From the NCBI GenBank assembly GCA_036867785.1, contig CP145409.1, positions 62,001-126,000 of the forward strand: a stretch of 64,000 nucleotides of DNA. Reading direction: 5' to 3'. Under the pieces are notes generated by a model, which saw only the letters and a list, made by a program, of their open reading frames with translations, made no database searches and had not been told where the DNA came from. The DNA comes from Plasmodiophora brassicae. Taxonomy: Eukaryota > Endomyxa: Phytomyxea > Phytomyxea > Plasmodiophorida. Positions within the stretch are counted from its first letter, which is position 1; the number at the start of each line of letters is the position of its first letter. This document shows, one piece after another, positions 22,030-33,238 of the stretch. The position numbers and the translations under genes are program-made.

Positions 22030-24616
22030 ATGGCCACGACGACGGATCCGGTGTCGGGTGTAATCGATCATCCACTGCTGTGCTATCAGCGTAGGGACCC
22101 GCTGGAAAGCAGTGCTACGGGATGGTCTTGTGACCAGGGGGGCGCTTATCCACAGGCGCAGGCGACATCGTCCATGGCCTCCTGTCCAATGACATCGCCG
22201 TCGCTATCGCCGCCTGCGACCGTTTCCTGGTTGTTGGAACGCAGTCTGGCGCCGCCCATATCGTCAGTCCTGCGGGCGCCCTGATCCGATCCACCTCCCA
22301 GTTGCACAGCGCTCCAGTCACCTCGATCGCCATCGACGACGCCATGCAGGTGTCGTCGATTTCTGTAATTAAGTAGACAACGCTCCCGCCTGAGGCCCTT
22401 ACCAGGAGATCGCAGTGGCGTCCTCGAACGGTACGATCGCCATCCTCGACACGACGCATCCAGATCGTCCTGCGTCGCGATTGCGCTATCCGACACGGGT
22501 CACCGCCCTGGCGTACCGGCCGTCGCATACGACCCTGGTGCGATCACTGACGATCGGCGATGCCGCCGGCAACCTCGTCCTGCACAGTGCGAGCATGTTC
22601 GCCAATAAGGATGTCACCCTGCACAAGGGCGAGGGCGCGATCACGGCTATCGCCTGGAGCGGGTCGTTCCTGGCTTGGGGCAACCAATGCGGTTTCAAGG
22701 TACGCAGCGCCACCGAATCCCGTTTCCCGTAGGAACGTAACCGGGAGCCAACGCCACCAGGTGTTCGACCTATGCGATAATACGCGACTGGCGTTCATCC
22801 AGCAGAACGCACCTGCCGACGTTGCATGCCAACCTAGCCTAGCCTGGCACGCACCGGATACGCTCGTTACCGCCTGGCACAACGTCATCCACGTCCTGCA
22901 GGTTCGTATCGCGCCAGAATCGCAGCTCCTTACGACGCCTGACGTTCGGGTTAGGTTCGCGAGGGCGTCGGCACCCTTCTCGGCCGGTTCGTCGTCGACT
23001 TCATCATAGCTGGATGCGTCCCGTTCACGATCGACAATGACGAGGACCGGGACCTGTTGGCGTTGCTTGCCGTGTTCTGCGACGGACGATGCGAGATTCG
23101 GATCGTGGACACTGGCAACCAGGTGCGATCGGCGGACGCGTTGTCGTTGCCGTCGGCGCGAGCGCTGGCAGCATCCGCTGGGCAATTGTACGTTCTCGAT
23201 GCGGGCGACGTCATCGTTGGCAGGCGATGCGACGAGGACGACCACGTGACGTACCTGCTGGATCAGGGCCGTCTGGGCGATGCCGTCGACCTGGCCGTCT
23301 CCCTGGGCCAGGCCGCTCTGCGTCGGCATGACGTGGAAGAGCTCGCTGTCCTGTACCTGACCACGTTGCTGAACGCCGGCGCGTACGACAACGTTCTGCA
23401 GCAGTCGGCACGTTTGCTGGGTGGATCGATCCCGGTCTGGGAGCGCTGGATCCGGTTCGTTGCGAGCGTTAACCTCGTCCGCGTCATCGTGGACGGCATC
23501 CCCGCCGGGCTGGACAGGGACGTCTACGACCTCGTCCTGGTGCAGTTGTGCAGCACCGACCACGATAAGCTCCTGCACCTGTTGCAGACGTGGCCGGCCG
23601 ACAGGTACAACGCGTCCGTCGTCCTGGACGCCTGCCCGGCATCGCTGAAGCAGTGCCGGGCGATCCTGCTCGAACGGGTCGGCCGGCACGGCGACGCGAT
23701 CCGACTGCGCCTCGACCTGGGCGACCCGTCCGTCTTTGACCTGATCGGCGCGCATCCGGACGAGGTCGCCGACCTCGACCTCCACGCGCTGACCAGGCTG
23801 GACCTGTCGAAAGCGGTCTCGCGACTGATCGCATCGCACGTGCCGCCGGATGTCGTCGTCGCACAACTGGAACAGGATCGTCTGGCCCTGCACCGGTACC
23901 TGCACGCCCTGTTCGAGTTCGACCGGGACGCCGGCGCCCGGTACCACGAACGGCAGCTGTCGCTGTACGCCGAGTTCCAGCCGGATGCGCTGCTGACGTT
24001 CCTGGCGCAGAGCAGCCACTACAAGCTGGAGGATGCGCTCGCAGTCTGCCAGGTGCGGGGCCTGCACCGCGCGCAATTGTACCTGCTGAAGCGCATGGGG
24101 AACAACGCGGCGGCGCTGACGCTCCTGCTGAATGCGCTGGATGACGTCGAGGGCGCCGTTGCGTTCGTCGAGGAGATGCGGTCGCGTCGCCTGCGGGATC
24201 AGCTCCTGCAGCACCTCCTGCAGAACAGCACCTGGGTCGGCAGGGCGCTGATCGCGCTGCGCCCGGGCTTCATCGACCCGGTCAAATTCATCAGGGCGAT
24301 ACCCGGGGACATGCAGGTCGACGACATCAAGCGGAAGTTCATGGCACTGGTCGCCGAGTACAAGGTGGAGGTGTCGATCGGCGAGGTGGCCAATCAGGCC
24401 ATCAAGGAGGACTGCGTGGCATTGCTTCGCGACGTTCGCCGCCTGCAATCGACGGCGATCGTTGTCGACCCCAGCGCACCGGCCCGATGCGCCGAGTGCT
24501 CCTGTGCGATTGGCTACCGCGCCAGCGACATTGTCGTGTCCTGCGCCGCTGAGATCCGCCACGGCCAGTGTAGCAGTCGACGGGCACCCAATCCTAAATC
24601 GGACATTAACGGTTAA
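22030..24616 (+). CDS. VPS41: VPS41, HOPS-complex tethering subunit
   Basis: Subunit of the HOPS complex for late endosome/vacuole fusion. The N-terminal beta-propeller is spread over short exons. One holds AACDRFLVVGTQSGAAHIV. The next holds LHKGEGAITAIAWSGSFLAW, where human VPS41 has HEGEGNIRSVKWRGHLIAWA. A 61-bp intron (about 22700-22760) joins CGFK to VFDLCDNTRLAF. The long last exon holds DEDDHVTYLLDQGRLGDA, then clathrin-repeat-like helices with RYHERQLSLYAEFQPDALL, the VPS41 hallmark. The start Met at 22030 is the best candidate; one boundary near 22915-22990 is unresolved. The C-terminal RING is reduced: CAECSCAIGYRASDIVVSC then HGQC. The canonical H-x2-C-L-P stretch is missing, so it is either lost or lies on an unrecognised 3' exon. 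Confidence 0.9.
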
Positions 24617-24698
24617 GATACGCTGTCTTGATCGTTTGGGGAGTACGTTGTCGCGAGCGTGTTGCGCGTCGTCGTGTTGGGTGGGTGCCCGTCGCGGA

Positions 24699-26141
24699 AT
24701 GTGTTCGAAGCTGGATCAGACGTTATCGTTGCTGTATACGCACGCCGCCCATGACAACGTGCCCGACGACGCGCCGAACTCGTTCACGACCGCGTACGGG
24801 CGCGGCATCTTCGCCAAGATCGTGGGTCGGTCGTCGATCGAATACGCCCGCTGGCCTGACCGTTCGAAACAGAGCGGGTGCCTGAAGGATCGCGCGAATG
24901 TCGCGGTGCGCGTGAAGGCGCTGCGGCAGCTGGTCGACCTATGGCACAACCCGATCAACATTGTCGAATCGATCCCCTATGGTCAGTGTGCAGGGTAGAC
25001 GTATGTGGGCTCTCGCCATGTCAACGTCTGACTGGCCTTCCCCTGCCAGCACTGCTCGACTCGCTGAGCATGATCCTGGAAGGGAGCGCCGACCCGGCCG
25101 GCCGCGTCCTTGCCAGTCAGGCGCTCGTTCTGTTCTCGGGTACGACATCGTCGTCGCCTGGGTCTGTATCGTCGTCTAAGGTCCCGAAGGGGTTCGCTCT
25201 GGACGGCAGATAATTTACACGAGTAAGCTGACGATGAACCTGGTGCTGGACCTGGTCAGGCGCATTGTGTGTCGTCGGTCAGCTGTCGTGGAACCGCTGA
25301 CGCTTGCCCTGGGTACACAGATGGCCGACCCCGATGATGAGGTCAAAGCAAACAGCTACACGATCCTGGAGAACGTGTTCCTGGACGCCGCCGGCGTGGC
25401 GGCCGCTCTCGAGGAGCGCCTCATCTCGCGGCTGATGCTGCGCGGGCAGAACGAGGAGAATCCGGCGCTGCTCGTCAAGGCCCTTACCGCCCTGTCCCAC
25501 GTCGTCGGCGACAAGATGGGCATTGCCACCCTGATCGAACGTGGGAGGCGCGCGTGCCGCCTGTCTGCGCCGCCGGTCGTATAACGGGAGGTGCGTTGCA
25601 GTGGACGCGTCGCTGAGGTGCGTGGTGTCGCACACGCGCTCGGAGGACGGTGCGACGCGCGCCGTCAGTGCGCTCTGCATGGCGCAGATCAGCCGGGACC
25701 CGGAAGGACGCAAAGTCATCCTGCAGTCGAACGCCATCTTCAAACTCAACAAGCTGCTGTCCGACGACGTTGAGGAGGCGCGCGTCAATGCGGCACGGGC
25801 GCTGGCGCTCCTCGCCGTTGACCTTCGGTAAACGTGCCAGGCGCGCGCCCGCAACGCCTGATACGCGTTCTGATCGCCCGCCCAGAGGCAAGGCCGAGAT
25901 CGTCGAGCTGGGCGTGATCCCGACGTTGCTGGCGTGCCTGGGGCACCAGGGCGCCAGGCAGAGGTTCCTGGCCATGTTCGCCCTGCAGTGCCTGGCGGCG
26001 GTGGCCGAGAACCCGCGCGGCCGGTTCCTCTTGAACGACAACCGCGACGCGGTGGACCTGATCGAGAAGGCCGCTGCCGACGATCCCTGCCTGGATCGGT
26101 ACGCGAAGCGGGCCATCGCCAGCATGAAGTGGACGCCCTGA
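24699..26141 (+). CDS. RSPH14: Armadillo-repeat protein, RSPH14-like (radial spoke head 14)
   Basis: All-helical ARM-repeat protein resembling RSPH14 of the flagellar radial spoke. The start MCSKLDQTLSLLYT (24699) is followed by TTAYGRGIFAKIVG, where RSPH14 has AIAYGCRALSKL. Then come VRVKALRQLVDLWHNP, VEPLTLALGTQMADPDDEVK, and repeats with ARVNAARALALLAVDL and MFALQCLAAVAENPRGR. It ends IASMKWTP, like the IRTIEWKP end of the family. Introns occur at 24982-25049, about 25140-25282 (right edge uncertain), about 25540-25599, and 25830 to about 25893. Splice phases at the first, third and fourth are consistent. It implies a motile flagellated stage. It is convergent with the following minus-strand gene, about 100 bp away. 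Confidence 0.8.
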
Positions 26142-26242
26142 GTGAGTGCCCTTTATTATACAACTGACGCGAGCCCTGTGGTTTGTGCATTCGTTGCCCA
26201 GGGCTTCTCTGCTACGAGGTCGGCATAGTTTATAATAAGGGC

Positions 26243-27851
26243 CTAATCGAATACGTCCTTGGCGAACCTCCATTCGACGCTGTCGCTGGACCTGAACGGC
26301 GACTGCCCGATGCCATCGGCGGCGCCCTCGAACAGGTCGGATTCGGCGGGCGTCATCCAGTGGTGCCGGGCGGACGACACCGACCGTGCTTCCTCTTCGG
26401 GGCCGTCGTTCGGCAGGATCGACCACTGGCGAACCGATGTGAACTCGGCGGTGCCGGCCACCGTCGCGCCTGACGTCGCCTGCGCTTGCGACCTTCTCAA
26501 CGAGTCCAGGACCTCGGCGGGTGGTTCGCGCGGTACCCTCCCCGCGTCGGTGCGGTCGTCGACGTCGCCCGACGGGCAGATCCACATGCGCAGGCGTGCC
26601 GCCAGTTCGTCGGTGGACTCGGGAGCGGCGCCTTCAGGACGAGGGGGGCCTGGCGGCACCGGGCGATCAGAACCTTTCGCCGGCGTGTCGCGCTCCAGGC
26701 CGAGTTCGTCGTGATCGGGAGTGCGGCCGACGAACGGCGTCATGAGCGGGTTCTTGAGGAACGAGTCGGCAATGCCCAGGACCGTACCGGGGTCGGCGGT
26801 CGGCTTCGGTCGCCCCGCCTGCGATTTCGCCGCGTTCGCGTCCAGGCCGAACATCATGACATCGCTCATGGCCTTGTGTAGGGCGGTCTTGTGCTCGGCG
26901 GCAACGGCGCGATCCTGCCGGACGCGCTCCTTGATCTTCGACTCGACGTGTCGCAGGTGTCGTGGCACAGCGTGCTTCGCCCTGGGCTTGGACGACGTCG
27001 TCGCGTTCTTCTTCAGCTTCGCCCTGGCGCTCTGCTTCACTGGGATCATCTCGTCCGCCATCGCATGCAGTGACCGGCTCGAGGGCGGCACGTCGACGAA
27101 GCGCGACGTGACGAGCGTATCGTCGGCAGGTTTGGCATCCTTCGGCACGCTGTACGCCAGACGAGGCGGCTCGCGAGGTTTCGGTTTCGCTGGCGCCTTG
27201 GCCTTCGGTTTCGTTGCCGGCGGGGCCAGCACCTGGGCAACGGTGCCACTGTCGTCGTACAGCCCGTGCACGGTCTGCCTCGAGTACTGCGACCGCGCCT
27301 CCCGATGGTGAAGCCGGGACGTATTGTTCCGCCAGCCGGGCGCGACCCTCGACCTCGTCGTTGCCGGCCGCATCACCTGTGTTGCGGGCGCAGGCGGGTT
27401 GGGCCCGGTAACAACGGCGGCGGGCGGTGCCGCTGGAGGATTCGGGTCAACTTCCCCTTTCAGTGCCGAGATCTGGCTCCGCACGTCGTCCAGGGATTGT
27501 GCTAATCCGGGCAAGGCCTCTCGAACCGCGGTAGCAACGGACCCCTGGGCTACGAAGACACCACGATACAAGAGTAAGCGAACGATACGCACGGGGGCGT
27601 CCACGACGGCGTACAGCAATATTCCCTAAGCTTATCGATGGTGAGCGTCTGCTTTTCGTACTCGTTCAGCTTCATGCTGTGCACGCCTGCACGGGGACGC
27701 GTTCAGCGATGGCGGGCGACACGGGGCGCGCAACGCCCCGCCGACCAATGATCATGGTGAGTTTGACGACTTCGGGCCAGTCGCGCTCGTCGAAACGGTG
27801 CAGGTACTGCCTGAGCAGCGTGTTCCGGCGCAGCGCATCGAGGGTCGACAT
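26243..27851 (-). CDS. Hypothetical basic, low-complexity protein, 494 residues
   Basis: Three exons fit phase: 27851-27746, 27686-27615 and 27549-26243. The conserved-looking part is N-terminal: MSTLDALRRNTLLRQYLHRF, DERDWPEVVKLTMIIG, SMKLNEYEKQTLTIDKLREY and SLDDVRSQISALKGE, predicted helical with a short coiled coil. A Pro/Ala/Lys-rich linker (PPATKPKAKAPAKPKPREPP) follows, then a basic helix, VESKIKERVRQDRAVAAEHK. The C-terminal half is disordered and ends SVEWRFAKDVFD. The layout recalls cytoskeletal or centriolar adaptors, but I recognise no family. It is tail-to-tail with RSPH14 and head-to-head with the next gene. Confidence 0.7.
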
Positions 27852-27931
27852 GCGCGCGACGACCGCGGCGGGCGCGCTTCGCCGCTGCCGCCTACGTTAC
27901 AGGATTGGCGCCGCCCGACAAAAATAAACAT

Positions 27932-27947
27932 GCGCGCGCGCGCGCGC
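27932..27947. repeat. (GC)n microsatellite
   Basis: Eight GC dinucleotides in the divergent intergenic region between the 494-residue protein (-) and the genes at 28.3 kb (+). Confidence 0.8.
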
Positions 27948-28317
27948 CAAAACCGGCCGAGAGAGTCGAGCCGTGGACTGGGCGACTACTGCTGACCTCG
28001 CAATTTCGAGTTTCGGTTCGTCCGCGTCACGACAACCGCTGTGCAGGTAGCGCTGCGCGGTCCATTTTGGGGCAGCGTCGATCGTCGCTCGCGCCCCCAC
28101 GTCCCGGGCGGTGGGCGCGCCTCTGCGATTGCCGCTGGGCGGCCCGCCGACGCCTCCGTCGTGAGTGCGTTGTTGTACCCCCGATGCGTGGGGTATTTTG
28201 TCCGGTGTTCTTCCGCACGTACACGACGCCAACGCCGGTGGTCATGCATTGACGACCCCGGTCGATATATTCGCCGTCGTCGCTGTCGTTCGTTAGCTGC
28301 CTGTCGTGGTCGATCCG

Positions 28318-28700
28318 AATGCCGCCGTTCATCTGGGTCCAGTTTATAACGGTTATCCTTCTCGTCTGGCCTCCTGCGTCAGGTGCAAACGTGGGCGACG
28401 GGACAAGTATGGATCGCGTGCTCCTCTTGGACAACGCCTACCTATGACGGAGCCTGCCACTCCTGTCCTGTATCGTCAGACCGGCACCATTGACATGATG
28501 CTGGCCGCCCGTGACGCCAACCAAACCTATGTTTTCAGGCAGCGGGGTTTCCGTTTCTTGCAGCAACGAAGGCACCGTCCATTTTGCACCGTCACAGTAT
28601 CCAGCTCTGCGCTTCGTCAGCCAGAACGGGAACTGGTTCAGCACAGGGACACCGACGCAGCCGCAGGGCGGGGACGTCGACCGTTCACGTAGCTGGACGA
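28318..28700 (+). CDS. Possible small secreted protein (two exons, low support)
   Basis: An ATG near 28320 opens MPPFIWVQFITVILLVWPPA, a good signal-peptide profile, then SGANVGDGTS. Splicing at GTATGG (about 28408) to TTTTCAG (about 28541) would continue in phase 1 as SSGVSVSCSNEGTVHFAPSQ and LRFVSQNGNWFSTGTPTQ. The 3' end is unresolved: the frame runs into the EDEM 5' region, so another intron or a nearby stop is required. It may instead be an upstream exon or 5' UTR of EDEM. There is no recognised family. Confidence 0.35.
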
Positions 28701-28760
28701 TCGGGGTGGCGTCGGGCCTCCTGACCGCGCATGACCCATGGCGCCGTCGGGCCGACGCCA

Positions 28761-31700
28761 ATGACGCCGGTTCGACCGGCTGCCTTCGCGGCGCACCGGT
28801 TCCTGCTACTCGCCGTCGTCGTCGCCGCCATCTGCCATGTCGCGTAAGCGGGTCTTTTTCGTTGACGCCGCGATACCCATCGATTACATATACACGGTTC
28901 TACGACAGCTGTCGCAATGGGGCCCGCGTGCATGTCCTCGACTCGTCCGCTGTCCACTATGCACCGTCGATGACCGAGTCCGTTTCCTCGATTGCGGTTT
29001 CCGCCCACAGTTTCCCATTGATGGCTTTCCTTTTCGCCAATCTTGGTTTCGTCCTTCGACTGATGCCGGTGTGTGCAGGTATGCTGTGCAGACCAAGTCT
29101 ATATCGTCGATCCTGCCTACGCATCGCTACTCGACCCAGCACGCTCGAAGTGCCCTTGAACGCATCAAGCACATGTTCGACCATGGATTCGAGAACTACA
29201 TGCGCCATGCGTTCCCTCGTCCGTATATACGTTCGCCATGTGCTAGGGCCTTGACGTTCATGTCTGACGCAAATAGATGATGAGTTGAAACCGATCAGCG
29301 CAACATACACGGATTCGCTGTGTGAGCTGGGCGGGTCGGCGCCCGCCGGCAACGAATACCAGGGCGTCGCTATGACGCTTATCGATGCCTTGGACACGCT
29401 CGCTGTCGTGGGCAATTACACGGCTTTCCGTGATGCTGTCCGATACGTGTCGAATCATGTCACCTTCGACCATGACATTCGTGTCAATGTGTTCGAAGTC
29501 AATATTCGCATTCTTGGTAGGGTGAGCGTCTGGTGGACGGTTCGACGTCGATGCGATCTTAGGCTTGAACCTAGGCGGCCTGCTATCTGCGCATTTGCTG
29601 GCGGGCGACCCGGCGCTGAGCAAGATGACCGACTACGATGGAGGTCTGCTCAGACTAGCAGAGGACCTAGGGCGACGGTTACTGGCCGCCTTCAAGAGCC
29701 CGTCTGGGATCCCGTACGCGTGGGTGAACTTGCGGCATGGTGTGATGAACGGAGAGACATCAAACACGTGCACAGCGGGTGTTGTCAGTGGCGCATGTCC
29801 TCTGTGGGAGCGGTTTGATCGTTTGTAACACGTGACGTCCCAGGGCACGCTGATTCTGGAGTTCGGCATGCTGTCGAACCTGACTGGAAACATGGAATTC
29901 TATGATTCAGCGTATTCCGCTCTGATTACGCTGTGGGAAATGCGGGATAGCAGGACCGGCCTTGTCGTACGCCTCCTCTGGAGTCGCTCTTTGTGGCGTA
30001 TTGACGACGTATATGCTGCTACAGGGAAATAACCTCGATGTCATTACGGGAAGGTGGATAGACGATTCTGCTGGCATCGGCGCCGGCATCGATTCGTTCT
30101 ACGAGTACCTTTTCAAGGCATTTGTCCTTTTCGGCAACGCTGAGTTCCTGAGAATGTTCGAACAGGTACGTTACAAATAATCGGGGTCGCCCTGAACTAA
30201 CCTCACGCGCTGTTAGTCGTACGAGTCCGTTATGAAGCATCTTCGAGTTGGCCCTTGGTATCATGAGGCGTCCATGTCGAGCGGCTTGCCGACGTACATG
30301 CAGTTCAACAGTCTCCAGGCATTCTGGCCGGTAGGTGCCGGCGGCATTGGGCGCGGCAGTAAACAGGTTGTTCAATGCGCTTGCCTGCAGGGCCTTCAAG
30401 TCTTGTCGGGGTCGCATCTGCAGGAAGCGGATCTTTCACAGCGTGCTTTCTTTTCGATATGGGCAAAGTATGGGGCGCTTCCTGAAAGGTGATCGGTGCA
30501 CCTAGCTGTGCTGCGTCAGTTGTTAATGTTGATAGGTTTCTGCTTGGCACCATGTCTCTGCACTCGACGGAACGGTACTATCCATTGCGCCCGGAACTGA
30601 TGGAGTCGACGTACATGCTGTTCCTCGCGACGGGAGATTCAGTGTATCGCCACGTGGGTGGAGTACCGGTCCTCGTTGTAAGCTCCAATTGGTCACCGTT
30701 TAATGTTCCAGATGGGAGAACACATGGCCGAGTCTCTCTTCAACACGTCCTACGTTAGGAACGGGTTTGCATCCATTCGCGACGTTGAGCACCGGGTTCT
30801 CGAGGATCGAATGCCGAGCTTCTTTCTTGCAGAGACGTGCAAGTGCGATAGTAGATTTCATCTCATGCTTCTGGGCGCTGCTAACATTTCGTCTGTCATC
30901 CAGGTACCTGTACCTGCTGTTCGACCCGGACTCGTTCGTTCATCGCCGTGGCAATTACGTGTTCACAACGGAGGGGCACCTGTACGCGCCCGAGTGTACC
31001 CTGCCGACATGCCGACTCATTCGTGGTAGGTTCCCTATTGATATTGGCCTGCACCGCCAGTTCGCCAATCGGAAGCCGCGCATACGGACGCCGGCTGCTG
31101 CCGAAATGGACAGGCAGCCCTCGCTGTCCACATGCTCGGCAGATTTCCGATGGTTGCCTTTCCCGAGGGTACGAGAACATGCTTCTCTGCCCATCTGTCC
31201 GATTAGCGACGAACCTGATCGACCTGTAACCGGGCATGGGTTGGCATGCTGTACCGTTCTGATGTGCCTCGGACCGTGCAGGCAACTCGTGTGCGGGCGT
31301 ACGTCCAAGACAACGCATTCTACCTGGAAGGCAATGACGGCAGCCACGCCGTCATCCGTCACCTGGGCACACCAGTTATCGAGTTTCTCTACGAGGACGA
31401 CGACTTTACTCGACTCTTCCTCATATCATCTGACATGGGTGGTACGCCCTCCCCCGCCCGCATCAATGCCCACATTGGTTATCATCTGATCCTTTCGCGT
31501 CGTGCAGTCGTGTTGTATACGGTCGAGGCGCTAGGCAAGTGCAACGCCTCGTTCGCGTCTGCTGGTTCCGATTTCGGGCCATCTCCCGACGCGATCAATG
31601 ATGTTCAAGGTCCTGTCGTCATTCTCTCCCCGGCTGACGGTTGCGACGACTACCAGTCCGACACCGACGTCCAGGGCAAGATCGTCGTTGTTGACCGCGG

Positions 31701-32073
31701 CGGCTGTACGTTCATGCAGAAGGCGCAAGTTGCCATGAGGGCGGGTGCCCGGGCACTGATCATCTCCAACACGCTCGTTGAGAACGACGTGTTCTTCATG
31801 GGTGGCGACGGATCCATCAAATCCCTGCCGCTGCCGACAGTGATGACGACTGGCCTCGACGGCAAGCGCCTGTCGAACTGCCTCGATCTGCATGGACAGG
31901 TGACGGTCAGGCTGAACGTTCAGTATTCGGTCTCCCAGGACGGCAACAGCAAGGTCCAGTCCGGCCCCGTTTCTGTCATGGGATCCGCCGATGCGTTCCT
32001 TGTTGACACGGGCGGGTGGAAGGTGCTCTGTCAGCGTCGTGACCAGTCCTACTCGCTAGCGTTCCTGTCCTAG
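28761..32073 (+). CDS. EDEM3: ER degradation-enhancing alpha-mannosidase-like protein (EDEM3-type, GH47 + PA domain)
   Basis: ER-lumen alpha-1,2-mannosidase homologue that marks misfolded glycoproteins for ERAD. A signal peptide, [20 protein letters not shown], is encoded from 28761. The GH47 domain then runs over many small exons: [64 protein letters not shown] (split by an intron), [35 protein letters not shown], the catalytic-region motif [14 protein letters not shown] and MEHM-like TEGHLYAPE. After about 31540 a protease-associated domain appears ([30 protein letters not shown]), which marks the EDEM3 subtype. The protein ends SYSLAFLS without KDEL. The stop is TAG at 32071. Exon edges were not all fixed. 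Confidence 0.9.
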
Positions 32074-32222
32074 CATGGCCTGCCGCGCCCTGTATCTACT
32101 GCATATGTCTTTATATATGTGTTCGATTTGGCGACCAACGTCTGCAGATGGGGACGATCGCATATTCTGCAGGACCGAGGTCATCGAGAGGAGACCCGGC
32201 GCGATCAGGGACACGTTTTCCA

Positions 32223-32861
32223 TTAGAGACGTCTCCGACGGTGACTGGCCGCCGGCTTGGGCCTGCTCTGCTCGATTTCTTTCGTTCTGTCGCGCCACCG
32301 CTTCAGGTCTGCGAGCATGCCGCGGAACACGATCTCGCACTGGTCGGTGGTACTGATGATGTTGTTCAGGACCCATGTGTCCTGATCCAGGGCGTCCTGC
32401 AAGGCGTGCGGCTCCACGCTCCCTTGCGCCAGGCGCTCCCAGAAGTCGGCGTCGACGTGCGCGTTCTTCCTCAGGGACACCGGCACACTGGCCGCGTCGC
32501 AGCGACTCGTCAGGCCGCGGATCATGTGCTGGTATCGCCGGACGGTCTTCGGGCGCGGCACGGTCGTACGCGGGTCGCGGAACTCGTCCAGGATCGACCG
32601 CTTGATCAGGATGCTCTCCTTGACGATCCGGGCAGTTTCGCGCATGCACTTCAGGTCGTATCGGGCCCTCTTCGCCCGCCGCCGACCCTCTCGGATCAGG
32701 CGGTCGAGGTCCTCCGATTTGGCGGTACACGCGCCCGCCTCGTGTCGCATGGAGTCGCACTGAGCGGGGTCCGGCTTCGGCGACTGGCCGGCGTCGTTGG
32801 GTGCCGCGCCCGCCTGCCATACGATAGCGCCCATGACGCACACGGCGACTATCATCGTCAT
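32223..32861 (-). CDS. Secreted protein, paralogue 1 of a tandem pair
   Basis: Single-exon protein of about 212 residues. The signal peptide is MTMIVAVCVMGAIVWQAGA, with likely cleavage before APNDAG. The mature chain is helical and rich in Arg/Asp with several cysteines. Conserved blocks shared with the gene at 33239-33961 are IVKESILIKRSILDEFRD, AHVDADFWERLAQG and DALDQDTWVLNNIIST followed by C. No ER retention signal is seen, so secretion to the cell exterior or a vacuole is expected. No database family is recognised. Together with its neighbour it is an obvious local duplication and a candidate lineage-specific secreted (effector-type) protein. Confidence 0.75.
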   Translation of the reverse strand: MTMIVAVCVMGAIVWQAGAAPNDAGQSPKPDPAQCDSMRHEAGACTAKSEDLDRLIREGRRRAKRARYDLKCMRETARIVKESILIKRSILDEFRDPRTTVPRPKTVRRYQHMIRGLTSRCDAASVPVSLRKNAHVDADFWERLAQGSVEPHALQDALDQDTWVLNNIISTTDQCEIVFRGMLADLKRWRDRTKEIEQSRPKPAASHRRRRL

Positions 32862-33238
32862 TCCGGATCGACGGCAGGTCGGGACGACGTCGTACACGCC
32901 GCGGCAGGGGCTTCGCGCTTCTTCGCCGCCAGCTACAAGTACAGGCCGGTGATATTTCGGGCACCCGCCCTGAAGTTGTACAGTCGCACAGACGGGCCAG
33001 GGTCTGTCCAGGGGCGCGTTTTAAAAGACGTTGCAGGGTCAGATACCCGCGACACTCGACCCGTCGCTTCACGACGGTGATCGGTAAGTTTGGCAGGGGA
33101 CCCGATGGGCATGGGTGCTGTCGACCTCGAGAGACGACACGTGCAACGGCGTCCCTGTTCAGTCTCGGGTCATTGGCGCGCGCCATCGCGCCATCTCAAC
33201 GGTTTGTATTTCGTACGTCAGAGATCGTGGGGGAGGGG

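Noticed and set aside
22544-24562. 672-residue minus-strand open frame opposite VPS41
   Set aside because: Antisense shadow in GC-rich DNA; the VPS41 match on the plus strand is strong along the whole length.
29078-29280. Separate small gene at the start of EDEM
   Set aside because: The segment splices in phase from the EDEM signal-peptide exon and leads into the GH47 start helix, so it is treated as EDEM coding sequence.
32056-33186. 376-residue minus-strand frame overlapping secreted paralogue 1
   Set aside because: A different frame of the same strand, Arg/Pro-rich, without signal peptide or homology. The frame with the signal peptide and paralogue similarity is the real one.
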